Assembly (NCBI RefSeq): GCF_900116345.1
Contig: NZ_FPAH01000010.1
Span: 26,421-90,420, forward strand
From: Succinivibrio dextrinosolvens
GTDB taxonomy: Bacteria > Pseudomonadota > Gammaproteobacteria > Enterobacterales > Succinivibrionaceae
Reading direction: 5' to 3'
Length of the DNA stretch: 64,000 nt
Shown: in pieces, positions 36,832 through 45,321 of the stretch
Layout of the letters: each line of letters begins with the position of its first letter
How positions within the stretch are numbered: the first letter of the stretch is position 1
Program-made: the position numbers and the translations under genes
Notes under the pieces: generated by a model
What the model was told of the DNA's origin: nothing
Database searches by the model: none
Seen by the model: only the letters and a program-made list of their open reading frames with translations

Positions 36832-38079
36832 TTATTCTGGAATAATCTCATCCTTCCAGATGTCCTCAAAAGCCTGTCTCTTCTTGATTAGAGCAGTCTT
36901 TTCACCATCAACCATAACCTCTGCGCACAGACGGCGGGTATTGTAGGTGGAGGCCATTGAAGAGCCGTAGGCACCGGCACCTCTTACCACCAGGATATCT
37001 CCGTTTTTGACACTAAGTGAACGCTCTTTGCCTAAAAAATCGTCGCTCTCACAGATAGGGCCTACGATATCTGATTTAACAGCAGCAATATCTGAATGCT
37101 TGGTTGCATTTACGATAGTCATTTTAGCGCCATATAGTGCAGGACGTATCATATCATTCATTGCAGTATCTGTTATCACAAAATGCTTATCACCATTATC
37201 CTTCTGGTATAAAACCTTGGCAAGAAGCACTGCGGCATTGGCAACCATGGCACGGCCAGGCTCAATATAAAGAGCAACATCAAGTCCCTCAAGCTTCTTT
37301 AAGATTGGAGCCAGATACTCCTCTGGGCTTGGTGGAGTTTCGTTATCATAGATAACACCTAAACCGCCGCCGATATCAATGTGATCAACCTTAATTCCTG
37401 CAGCCACTAACTTATTATATAGGGAAATAAGTTTATCTGAAGCTTCTATTATAGGATCAACCGAAGTCATCTGTGAACCGATATGACAGTCGATACCAGA
37501 AACCTTAAGACATGGTTCCTGAGCCATTTTCTTATATAAATCAAAGGCCAGCTCTTCACTCACACCAAACTTGTTGTTCTTCAGACCGGTTGAAATTGAA
37601 GGATGGGTCTTGGCGTCAACACCAGGATTCACTCTCAGAGCAACCGGAGCCACAACATTGAGCCTTCTGGCAACCCTGATTACGGTATCAATCTCCTCTG
37701 GAGATTCGATATTCAGGCAGTTAATCTTCTGGGAAAGAGCAAACTCAATTTCACTCTCGCTCTTGCCAACACCTGAGAAAACGACTTTTGAAGGATCACC
37801 GCCGGCAGCGATAACACGGCGCAGCTCACCTTCTGAAACAATATCAAAACCAGCACCAAGCTTGGCCATAAGATTGAGGACTGCCAGATTTGAGCAGGCT
37901 TTAACAGCAAAGCAGACCAGATGATTCCGACTTTTCAGAGCCTCCTCAAAAGCAACCATATGTTTTGAAAGGGTAGCTTTTGAATATACATAAAGAGGGG
38001 TACCATACTGTGAAGCGATATCGGTAATCTTTACAGATTCCGCATACAAATCTGAATCTTTAAAGCCAAAGAAATCCAT
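36832..38079 (-). CDS. lysA: Diaminopimelate decarboxylase
   Basis: LysA is a PLP enzyme that makes L-lysine from meso-DAP. I start it at the ATG at 38079 (MDFFGFKDSDLYAESVKI, 415 residues); the frame extends eight codons further upstream without better support. Motifs include the PLP lysine in VCFAVKACSNLAVL, the HIGSQ loop (SGIDCHIGSQMTS), IDIGGGLGV and EPGRAMVANA for phosphate binding, and CESDDFLGKER near the C-terminus. It lies 12 bases upstream of the degenerate dapF. In many gammaproteobacteria lysA sits in this lptM-lysA-dapF order. Confidence 0.95.
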   Translation of the reverse strand: MDFFGFKDSDLYAESVKITDIASQYGTPLYVYSKATLSKHMVAFEEALKSRNHLVCFAVKACSNLAVLNLMAKLGAGFDIVSEGELRRVIAAGGDPSKVVFSGVGKSESEIEFALSQKINCLNIESPEEIDTVIRVARRLNVVAPVALRVNPGVDAKTHPSISTGLKNNKFGVSEELAFDLYKKMAQEPCLKVSGIDCHIGSQMTSVDPIIEASDKLISLYNKLVAAGIKVDHIDIGGGLGVIYDNETPPSPEEYLAPILKKLEGLDVALYIEPGRAMVANAAVLLAKVLYQKDNGDKHFVITDTAMNDMIRPALYGAKMTIVNATKHSDIAAVKSDIVGPICESDDFLGKERSLSVKNGDILVVRGAGAYGSSMASTYNTRRLCAEVMVDGEKTALIKKRQAFEDIWKDEIIPE

Positions 38080-38145
38080 TTTACAAATCCATAATTCAAA
38101 CAAACGTGTCAGAAGACACCGGAAGGTTAACTACCGCTTTGAATT

Positions 38146-38337
38146 CTAGTAGTGCACGCTCTGAGGATCAGAGGCATCAGTCTTATTATTCTCTTGAGTA
38201 CCAAGCTGTTGCTCTCCATCTGCCTTTTGGGTCTGAGTCTGAGGATCTTTCTCTATATAAAGAGGGCCTTTAATGCCACAGCCATATAGAAAAAGAGTTG
38301 CAACGGTAAGAGACAGTAATGCAATAAATTTATTCAA
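38146..38337 (-). CDS. lptM: LPS assembly-associated small lipoprotein LptM
   Basis: LptM (formerly YifL) is a small outer-membrane lipoprotein that helps LptD mature. The 63-residue product has a lipoprotein signal ending LYGC at residue 20 and the diagnostic sequence GCGIKGPLYIEKD right after the lipidated Cys. The rest is a disordered Gln/Thr/Asn-rich tail. Its position between cyaA and lysA-dapF is the conserved one. Confidence 0.93.
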   Translation of the reverse strand: MNKFIALLSLTVATLFLYGCGIKGPLYIEKDPQTQTQKADGEQQLGTQENNKTDASDPQSVHY

Positions 38338-38420
38338 TTTGATTAACCTATTTAATTTAGAGTTATGAAAAATATTTCATACTTTCCTTGAAAGTATATC
38401 CAAAATGATCCAATTTGGCA

Positions 38421-40892
38421 CTATTTATTGGAAATTGTGAACGGATGGATCGATTTTTGATCATTTCCCAGTACAAAATACTGAGGAAGATTGAAATTCA
38501 GGGTTGATTTAGTCGAATTCGACTCAGACTGAGAGGTGTAGTAGCGGTTAATGGAGTTTACCAGCGCAGCACGGGAACCATTGAACCCGTAGAAGATCTT
38601 AACCTCGTTTCGCTCGTTAACGATGTAGATTTTCCAGCCCTCATCCTCTCTGGCAAAGAAATACTGCATAATGCCGATGGTGGCATGATGTTCAACGGTA
38701 GCAGGAACCTGCAGAGCATACTCAGGTCTCATACCGAAACGGGAAAGAATAGTTACATCGTCATCTGAGGCACGGAACATGCTTCTTCTGATAATTGAAA
38801 CATCATTATCATCGTCGTTGGCTCGAGCCTCGTAGGTGTTGTGTGAAACATTGAACACATAGGTTGACTCGTAATCGCTATAGCAGCCTAATATACCCTT
38901 GATGGTGGATTCAAGATCATAGCGGATCAGATCACCGTGCTCTTCTGAATAGCTGCAGATCTTCAGTACATCATCCAGATCAATATTGTCATGAGCGGCA
39001 TCTGTCAGGGAACTTATATGCAGGATTGAAGCTAATAGTTCCACTACGCCAAGCTCTCCGTCAGAATAGGTGTGACAGGTAAGCTCTCCCCAGGTATTTA
39101 AAGTAATAACATCAATAGAGCCGATTAGACACATCTTCTGTCGACCGCAGGAGAGGGTATCACCCAGTTCAAGATCAGAGTTTGAAATCATGAAATTTCT
39201 GGTGATATCATTTTCAAAGTTAATCACCACCATGGATTTAACCATATCTCGAGCCTTTCTTAAGTCATCCTCTCTGATCTGTATCTTCTTAGAGAAGAAG
39301 AAGCGGTTGATGTCATCAGCCAGTCTTTTGATTTTCTTGAAATCCACAGATGAATTTCTGCCAGAGACATAGACTTTGGTACGGCTTGTCAGCACTTTGT
39401 TTGTTGTAAGCCAGGCAACCATTTCCACTGCGCGAGGGGCAATATACACCACCCTTGTGGATAAAAGATCAATGTTGTCTATAGCACAAGGATAAACATG
39501 CCAGCCATGTATGCAGACCGTATTTTCAGAAGGCAGAATTAAAGAGAGAGTCTCCTCTTCCATATAGTTCCTGACTTCACTGTAGGACTGCATGATTTTG
39601 CCCGGATACTTATCAATTGAGGCATAGATTTTTCTTGAAAGAACGCCGGCATCATCGGATGTAATGGCATATTCAATTCCATGAAAAACAGAGAATCGCA
39701 GAAGCGCCTTGTAGCTTTTTAAGAGAGATTCCAAAAGCTGATTCTGGAAATTTTTGATAGATACCAGATTAAAATTCTTCTTTGCAGAGAGCTTTTCAAT
39801 ATAGGAAGCAGACCAGTCCCACAAAGAAGCCACTCTTCGCATCAGAGTCCTGCGTTTGTTGAGAAGCTTACTCTGAGGCTGACCGTCAATCGCATCAAGC
39901 AGCTTTAAATAGAAGCATTTTCTTACTAGCTCAAGACGAGCCTTATCCCCTATTTTAGAAAGATATTTAGATACCTTTTTATATAAAAGGTAATAAGAAT
40001 CATGTCCCAGACCGAAGGTTCTACTTGAAATGACAGAGGTCTTAAGATCCATTGACATCAGAATAGTATTCGGATATTCCGAGGCATATGCCTCCATCAG
40101 AATAATCTTTAAAAGCGCCTTGAGAGGATGGTCGATTCCCTTGTAAACCAGCCACATGCCAGATCCGAAGTATTCAACCGGAGAACATTTTGCAACAGAG
40201 CCGAAGTCAAACCACTGATCCTTTATAAGCCACTCAAGCTTGTAGAATTCATCAACTTCCTGTGCATAATCTCTGAGCTCATCCTCTACAGATATCATAT
40301 ACCAGACAATATAACGTCCGCAGATTCGAAAAGACGATCTATAGAACTCATCCAAAAGGAACAGAGACTGGGCAGAACCGCAGTCCTCGGTATCCATGGC
40401 CCCGTGCTCACCGCTTATAAAGCGGTTTTCTGCCGTAACAAAGAGGTTAACGTCTGCGCCCAATGCCTTGCAGAAAGAGGAAATAAATCTGCACTTTTCT
40501 GCCAGAAGGTTCATCTCGAAATGAGGGAGATCCTTACTTACGCATACCCAGATATCCAGATCGGATTTCTGTCCCTGAGCAATAGAAGAGGTACTGCCCA
40601 TGGCATAAAGGCCGTAAACCGGCCAGAAAGGTTCAATCTTTTCGTCCGGATCGATGCCTCTTTCCTGAAGATACTTACGCTGGAAGTCATTAGGAGAGAA
40701 CATGTCGATACCGAAAGGTACGCCATTTTTTCTGTAGCCGGGAATTGCAGGATGATTGTAGTGAATAAGAATAGGAACCAGATCAAGCACCTCATTTACA
40801 TTCTTGGTCATGATCTGACGGGCAATAGCGAAACGGCCTCTGTTAAAGGAACTCACCTTTGAAAATCTTTTTTCAAATTGAGCTTTATCCAT
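38421..40892 (-). CDS. cyaA: Class I adenylate cyclase
   Basis: CyaA makes cAMP for CRP-dependent control. The 823-residue product has the catalytic domain motif YAMGSTSSIAQGQKSDLDIW near residue 97 (GS...DLD nucleotidyltransferase signature). The usual class I segments follow, for example SEYPNTILMSMDLKTS and, in the C-terminal regulatory half, VVYIAPRAVEMVAWL. Length is close to the 848 of E. coli. It is the first gene of cyaA-lptM-lysA-dapF and divergent from hemX, a conserved arrangement except that hemC and hemD are missing from the other side. Confidence 0.96.
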   Translation of the reverse strand: MDKAQFEKRFSKVSSFNRGRFAIARQIMTKNVNEVLDLVPILIHYNHPAIPGYRKNGVPFGIDMFSPNDFQRKYLQERGIDPDEKIEPFWPVYGLYAMGSTSSIAQGQKSDLDIWVCVSKDLPHFEMNLLAEKCRFISSFCKALGADVNLFVTAENRFISGEHGAMDTEDCGSAQSLFLLDEFYRSSFRICGRYIVWYMISVEDELRDYAQEVDEFYKLEWLIKDQWFDFGSVAKCSPVEYFGSGMWLVYKGIDHPLKALLKIILMEAYASEYPNTILMSMDLKTSVISSRTFGLGHDSYYLLYKKVSKYLSKIGDKARLELVRKCFYLKLLDAIDGQPQSKLLNKRRTLMRRVASLWDWSASYIEKLSAKKNFNLVSIKNFQNQLLESLLKSYKALLRFSVFHGIEYAITSDDAGVLSRKIYASIDKYPGKIMQSYSEVRNYMEEETLSLILPSENTVCIHGWHVYPCAIDNIDLLSTRVVYIAPRAVEMVAWLTTNKVLTSRTKVYVSGRNSSVDFKKIKRLADDINRFFFSKKIQIREDDLRKARDMVKSMVVINFENDITRNFMISNSDLELGDTLSCGRQKMCLIGSIDVITLNTWGELTCHTYSDGELGVVELLASILHISSLTDAAHDNIDLDDVLKICSYSEEHGDLIRYDLESTIKGILGCYSDYESTYVFNVSHNTYEARANDDDNDVSIIRRSMFRASDDDVTILSRFGMRPEYALQVPATVEHHATIGIMQYFFAREDEGWKIYIVNERNEVKIFYGFNGSRAALVNSINRYYTSQSESNSTKSTLNFNLPQYFVLGNDQKSIHPFTISNK

Positions 40893-41093
40893 ATTTAAAG
40901 CTATGCCCCTTAGAAAGTTTTTACTACAAATCTACGCGTAATCTAATTTTAGCAAAATATAGTATGAAATCACTCAAAAAAGTGATCAATGGCTACTTGT
41001 CAAAGTATAAAATCTTGCTTATTCATATAAATAGAATATATACATGGTATCATAAAAGATACAATTCTTTTGCTTAGAATAGAGATAAAGCAT
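40893..41093. other. cyaA/hemX divergent promoter region
   Basis: A 201-base AT-rich gap. It contains an exact inverted repeat ATCACT-N6-AGTGAT at 40969-40986. This has a 6-base spacer like a CRP site, but the half-sites do not match TGTGA/TCACA, so I call it only a possible operator. Several TATAAT-like boxes occur on both strands. Confidence 0.4.
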
Positions 41094-42839
41094 ATGTCTA
41101 ACGATCACAAGGCAAACATAAAAGGAACATCTGTCAATAAGGCAGATGAAGCTAAAAAAGGAGCTGTATCAGACAATCGTGATAAACTGGTACAGGCAAG
41201 ATTAAACAGAGAAGTTGACGCTACCCTCAATCAGGCAAAGATTCTGTTAGACTCAGAACCAAAAAACAAAACTACCCCTAAAACCGAGAAAACCATAACA
41301 GAACGCAAGCATACATTTGACGGCAGCAGAACCTCTGAATCCACCGCAGGAAGTACTGACAGTAAAAACAACAGCTTCAGTCAGCACCGAATCACTTCAA
41401 ATATTTCCTCTGACAGCCATAATGAAAACAAAGAAACAGCGAAAGCCGAAGCTGTCAAGCCAGTAATAAAGCCTGAAGTACAGAAAAAAGAAGAAGAGCC
41501 TTTACACATGAATGATGAAAAGCCACAGCAGGTTGTACCTGCCACTGAATATGACAGATTACTGCCACAGGTATCATCACTAAAATCCAGAGTAAATCTG
41601 CTGACCTTTGCACTGATTCTTGTTATCGGAGCTGCAGCCTATGGAGCCTACTACCTTGATCAGCAGAAATACAGCAATATCATGGAGATACAGCAGCAGG
41701 TTCAGCAGTCCAGTGCCAGTGTAAGTGCAACCGAGGACAAGATTAATGATCTCTTCAATCAGATCAAGGCAAAGGATGAAAGAGTAAGCAACCTTCTTAA
41801 GGCTAATGATGAACTGAAGAATCAGAACAATATATTAAAGAGCCAGCAGGAAACACTGCAGAAATCAGTTGAAAAGGCAACAAAACAGACTGAGGCTGTT
41901 AACATCCGCCTCAATAATTATGAGGACAGAAATCCTAATGACTGGCTGGTGGCAAAAAGCTACTTCCTGGTATCAAATGCGCAGAATATTTTAAGCTTCA
42001 GTGACAATATTGAAGGCGTGCTACTAAATCTGTCTCAGGCTGACACGCTTCTGGTCAAGATTGACGAGCCAGCCATCAACCAGATTAGAGAGGCCATCAG
42101 CAAGGATATCCTTTCTTTAAAGAAGATTGAGCATGTTGATTCCAGAGGCATTCTCTACAGACTGGACAGTGTCTACAACAATGTTGACCACATGCCTTTA
42201 AATGAATTCCTAACCGAGGCTCAGAAAAAGGCATCCTACAAGAAAACCGACCAGACAACTGATAATATCAGTGACTGGAAAGAGAATCTTCTGACAAGTC
42301 TCAAGGAGTTCTCCTCCCGATTTGTTGAAGTCAGAAGACGCAGTGACGGTGTGGTTAACCAGTATCTGTCACCTGAACAGTCCGCAATTCTGCTGCAGAA
42401 TATCAAGACAGAAATACTTTTAGCCAAGATTGCCTTGTTCAACAAGGATCAGGAAAGCTTTGCCCACAATCTTGATGAAATCAAAAAGCATATTTCAGCC
42501 TACTACGATATCAACAACAGCGACGTCACAACAAATCTTGAGGTAATTGATGAAATATCCAAGATAAACATTGCTAGCGGCAAACCAGATCAGCTTACAA
42601 GCGTACCGCTGTTCAACGCCCATGCTCAGAACAGATTCAATCTGTACAAAAACCAGAAGCCAAAACAGAATGAAAAAGATGTGAAGAGCAAAGCGTCTCC
42701 TTCAGTTCAGGAAACTGCACCTGAAGTAAAAACAGACACAAAGACTGAATCTGCAGATATCAAGAAAAACGGTACCAGAAAGAATTCAGCAGAGGCTGCA
42801 AAAGCAAACGGCAAAACTGATAACAAGGAAGGCGTCTGA
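41094..42839 (+). CDS. hemX: HemX-like membrane protein
   Basis: HemX proteins are inner-membrane proteins named as uroporphyrinogen-III methyltransferases, though that activity is doubtful. I start it at the ATG at 41094, giving 581 residues. Residues 1-160 are a long hydrophilic Lys/Glu/Ser-rich cytoplasmic extension. Next come one membrane helix (LTFALILVIGAAAYGAYYL), a coiled coil (about 190-270) and the conserved periplasmic domain with YEDRNPNDWLVAKSYFLVSN. E. coli HemX is only 393 residues. The gene overlaps hemY by one base (TGATG). HemC and HemD, which precede hemX in E. coli, are not here. Confidence 0.85.
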   Translation: MSNDHKANIKGTSVNKADEAKKGAVSDNRDKLVQARLNREVDATLNQAKILLDSEPKNKTTPKTEKTITERKHTFDGSRTSESTAGSTDSKNNSFSQHRITSNISSDSHNENKETAKAEAVKPVIKPEVQKKEEEPLHMNDEKPQQVVPATEYDRLLPQVSSLKSRVNLLTFALILVIGAAAYGAYYLDQQKYSNIMEIQQQVQQSSASVSATEDKINDLFNQIKAKDERVSNLLKANDELKNQNNILKSQQETLQKSVEKATKQTEAVNIRLNNYEDRNPNDWLVAKSYFLVSNAQNILSFSDNIEGVLLNLSQADTLLVKIDEPAINQIREAISKDILSLKKIEHVDSRGILYRLDSVYNNVDHMPLNEFLTEAQKKASYKKTDQTTDNISDWKENLLTSLKEFSSRFVEVRRRSDGVVNQYLSPEQSAILLQNIKTEILLAKIALFNKDQESFAHNLDEIKKHISAYYDINNSDVTTNLEVIDEISKINIASGKPDQLTSVPLFNAHAQNRFNLYKNQKPKQNEKDVKSKASPSVQETAPEVKTDTKTESADIKKNGTRKNSAEAAKANGKTDNKEGV

Positions 42840-44041
42840 TGATTAAAATTCTGCTCTTAATCCTGTTTACCTGTGTTGCTGTCTTTGTAGGACCAATGCT
42901 TGCAGATACCCAGGGCTTTGTGCACATCGTCTTTGGCGACAGAATCATTGAGACTTCAGTAAATACCGCAATTGTAATTTACGTGCTGTCAATTCTGCTG
43001 CTCTTTGTGCTGTACATTATCCTCAAGAAGATTCTGAATATCCCTTCACGTATCAAGGAAGGCTTTAAAAACAGAGCTTTCAACAAGAAACTCTCTGCTC
43101 AGGACGAGGCTTTTATCGACTTCAGTCAGGGACAGTTTGAGCAGAGTCTGGGACTTTTAAAGCACTCAAGTTCACTGAAGAAAATGAGTGAGAAGTCCCT
43201 TTTAGTAGCAGCCCAGTCAGCCTTTGCCCTTGAGCTTTATGATTTCACCCGCAAAGCTCTGGATGAAGCTCAGAGCCGCGGCAGACAGGCAAAGCTTGCA
43301 GCCGATATTCTAAGAGCCAAGCTTAACCTTGATATCGGTAATTCCAAGGCAGCCTTGGAATACCTTGACGGAATGAATGGAGCAATCAAGAACAAGTACA
43401 TCTGTCAGCTTTATCTGAAGTGCTACCTCTCAACAGAAGACTACAAAAAGATCCTGGATAACAGCAAGGAATTCATAAAACAGAAGGCCCTGACTAAAGA
43501 GCAGGTTAGAGAGTATTACATCAAATATATTGAAAAAGAGATCAGGGAAGCCGATTCCAAAGAAAAACTCGAGGAGATTTACAGGGAGCTCAGCCGTGAA
43601 GACAAGAGAAACTCAAGGATCATGGGAGCTATCATCTATAAGTTCCTTAAGTACGGGAATGTTGAAAAGGCAAATTCTCTTGCTCTGGATCTGATGAAAG
43701 AAGAACTTGATCCCGCCTTTGTGGAGTCAATCGCCAGCTGGGAGGTTGCAGTTCCTGATGTACTGATTTTCCTCAAGAAATACGCCTCAAAGAATGTTAT
43801 TTCCACTCAGGTTAACCTGCCTCTGCTGAAGGCCATGGGTAATCTGGAGTTCAGAGCCGGTCTGATGACTGATGCGCTGGATGACTATAAGAAGGCTCTG
43901 GCTATCGAACCTAGCACCGATATCTATATCAGAATCGGTACCATTCTGACCAATCTTGAAAAGGTTAAAGAAGCTACTGATTTCTTCAGAAAGGCCAATG
44001 CTCTCATCTACGAGGATAAGGCTCTGACCTTGAAGAAGTAA
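42839..44041 (+). CDS. hemY: HemY, membrane TPR protein
   Basis: HemY is a conserved inner-membrane protein with a cytoplasmic TPR domain, traditionally linked to late heme synthesis but without proven enzymatic activity. The 400-residue product has two N-terminal membrane helices (ILLLILFTCVAVFVGPML and TAIVIYVLSILLLFVLYIIL) and the family stretch DTQGFVHIVFGDRIIETSV. A long helical repeat region follows, with AFIDFSQGQFEQSLGLLK and a terminal TPR (GLMTDALDDYKKALAIEPST). It is coupled to hemX and ends at a strong terminator. Confidence 0.9.
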   Translation: MIKILLLILFTCVAVFVGPMLADTQGFVHIVFGDRIIETSVNTAIVIYVLSILLLFVLYIILKKILNIPSRIKEGFKNRAFNKKLSAQDEAFIDFSQGQFEQSLGLLKHSSSLKKMSEKSLLVAAQSAFALELYDFTRKALDEAQSRGRQAKLAADILRAKLNLDIGNSKAALEYLDGMNGAIKNKYICQLYLKCYLSTEDYKKILDNSKEFIKQKALTKEQVREYYIKYIEKEIREADSKEKLEEIYRELSREDKRNSRIMGAIIYKFLKYGNVEKANSLALDLMKEELDPAFVESIASWEVAVPDVLIFLKKYASKNVISTQVNLPLLKAMGNLEFRAGLMTDALDDYKKALAIEPSTDIYIRIGTILTNLEKVKEATDFFRKANALIYEDKALTLKK

Positions 44042-44062
44042 CAGAACCATTCTACATTTCAC

Positions 44063-44094
44063 ATGGCGATCGGATGATCGCCATTTTTATTTTT
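44063..44094 (+). terminator. hemXY terminator
   Basis: ATGGCGATC and GATCGCCAT form a perfect 9-base stem with loop GGAT, followed by TTTTATTTTT. It begins 22 bases after hemY. Confidence 0.92.
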
Positions 44095-44220
44095 CTTGTC
44101 AGATATTCTCACGAATACTTATAGCTTTTTACTATAACCAAATATAAAAAAATAGAATTAGCGTCGATAAAAACCGAGTGATAGTATTATCTTACAGATT
44201 ATAAATGACAGGAGATTGTT

Positions 44221-44358
44221 ATGAAAAAAGTTACACGGATTTACAAAACTGTACTAGCAGTTTTGTCCAATGCAGATACATCCTCATATGTTTATGCAAA
44301 TCCTTTCTCAACCTCTTCAATGTGTACCTGTCACAGTTGCACCCTCATGTGCATGTAA
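44221..44358 (+). CDS. Cys/Met-rich leader peptide upstream of metQ
   Basis: A 45-codon frame starts with ATG behind an excellent AGGAG ribosome-binding site (seven bases away). Its last twelve sense codons read MCTCHSCTLMCM: four Cys and three Met just before the stop. It ends 92 bases before metQ and is followed by an AT-rich hairpin plus T-run. Placement, size and the run of Cys/Met codons match an amino-acid-sensing attenuator in which ribosome stalling controls downstream methionine uptake and repair genes. Alternatively it could be a small cysteine-rich secreted or modified peptide, but no processing genes are near. The function is inference. Confidence 0.6.
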   Translation: MKKVTRIYKTVLAVLSNADTSSYVYANPFSTSSMCTCHSCTLMCM

Positions 44359-44366
44359 ATCATTTT

Positions 44367-44394
44367 TAAATCTATCTTCTAGATTTACCTTTTT
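44367..44394 (+). promoter_or_regulatory. Attenuator-like hairpin after the leader ORF
   Basis: TAAATCTA and TAGATTTA form an 8-base perfect stem with loop TCTTC, followed by CC and five T. It begins nine bases after the leader stop and lies before metQ, where an attenuator terminator would be. The stem is AT-rich, so termination may be weak. A further perfect stem (CAAAACTG / CAGTTTTG) lies inside the leader ORF at 44244-44265. Confidence 0.45.
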
Positions 44395-44450
44395 CAAAGT
44401 TTAACCAGTTTATTTTTTTACTAAGATTTTTAGATCATAGGAAGACTATT

Positions 44451-45245
44451 ATGCGCAAAATTTCTGTATTAGCAGCTTCAATTGTATTCGCTGCAACCTC
44501 ATTCTTATCAGTATCAGCACAGGCAAAAACCATTAAGATCGGAGCAACTCCAATTCCTCATGCAGAGGTTTTAGAGTACATTAAACCAAAACTCAAAGAG
44601 CAGGGCGTCGACCTTGAGGTAGTAGTATTCAACGATTATATCCAGCCATTCTTAACCACAGAAGACGGACAGCTCGATGCCAACTATTTTGCTTCCCGTC
44701 CTTGGTATGAGCAGTTTGAAAAGGATCATAACCTCAAGAACCTGGTTGAAGTTGCAGGTATTCATATTGAACCTTTAGGACTGTATTCAAACAGCATCAA
44801 ATCCTTAAAAGATCTTAAGGACGGAGCTGTAGTGGCTATTCCAAACGAGCCTACCAATACCGGTAGAGCCCTGCTTCTGCTACAGAGTGCAGGCCTGATT
44901 ACTCTTGAAGATCCGCATGCAATTGACGCCACCACCTTCTCAATTGTAAAGAATCCTAAGAATCTGCAGTTTAAGGAGATTGAGTCCCCTCAGCTACCTC
45001 GAGCACTGGCAGATGTTGATGCAGCGGTCATCAACACCAACTATGCATTGGGAGCTAATCTGAATCCATCCCGTGATGCCCTTTTTATCGAGCAGAAAGA
45101 CTCCCCTTATGTCAATCTTGTAATTGCAAACAAGAGCATTGCTCAGGATGACGATCTGAAGAAGGTAATAAATGAGTTAACCTCCGCAGATGTAAAGAAA
45201 TACATTGAAAAGCAGTATGACGGTGCAGTAGTACCTGCTTTCTAA
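44451..45245 (+). CDS. metQ: MetQ/NlpA-family methionine-binding protein
   Basis: A periplasmic binding protein of the methionine ABC importer family. After a signal peptide (MRKISVLAASIVFAATSFLSVSAQA) the mature part shows the MetQ pattern: IKIGATPIPHAEVLEYIKP, LDANYFASRPWYEQFEKDHN (family usually has HQ in LDANYFQHxPY), IPNEPTNTGRALLLLQ and AVINTNYALGANLNP. Typical MetQ proteins are lipoproteins, but no lipobox Cys is present here, so this one should be free in the periplasm. No metN or metI gene is adjacent. It is followed by msrAB, and a Cys/Met leader ORF precedes it. Confidence 0.87.
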   Translation: MRKISVLAASIVFAATSFLSVSAQAKTIKIGATPIPHAEVLEYIKPKLKEQGVDLEVVVFNDYIQPFLTTEDGQLDANYFASRPWYEQFEKDHNLKNLVEVAGIHIEPLGLYSNSIKSLKDLKDGAVVAIPNEPTNTGRALLLLQSAGLITLEDPHAIDATTFSIVKNPKNLQFKEIESPQLPRALADVDAAVINTNYALGANLNPSRDALFIEQKDSPYVNLVIANKSIAQDDDLKKVINELTSADVKKYIEKQYDGAVVPAF

Positions 45246-45261
45246 ATTTAACTAAAAGTAC

Positions 45262-45281
45262 GGACAGGGGCTTCCCTGTCC
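45262..45281 (+). terminator. Hairpin between metQ and msrAB
   Basis: GGACAGGG and CCCTGTCC form a perfect 8-base GC-rich stem around GCTT. There is no real T-run after it, so it may be a 3' stabilising or partial terminator structure and not a full stop. Confidence 0.5.
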
Positions 45282-45321
45282 TTCAACAATAAATACTTAT
45301 ATAAAAGGTAAGAGAAAGAAT

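Noticed and set aside
40969..40986. CRP-binding site upstream of cyaA
   Set aside because: The dyad has the right spacing but the half-sites are ATCACT/AGTGAT, not TGTGA/TCACA.
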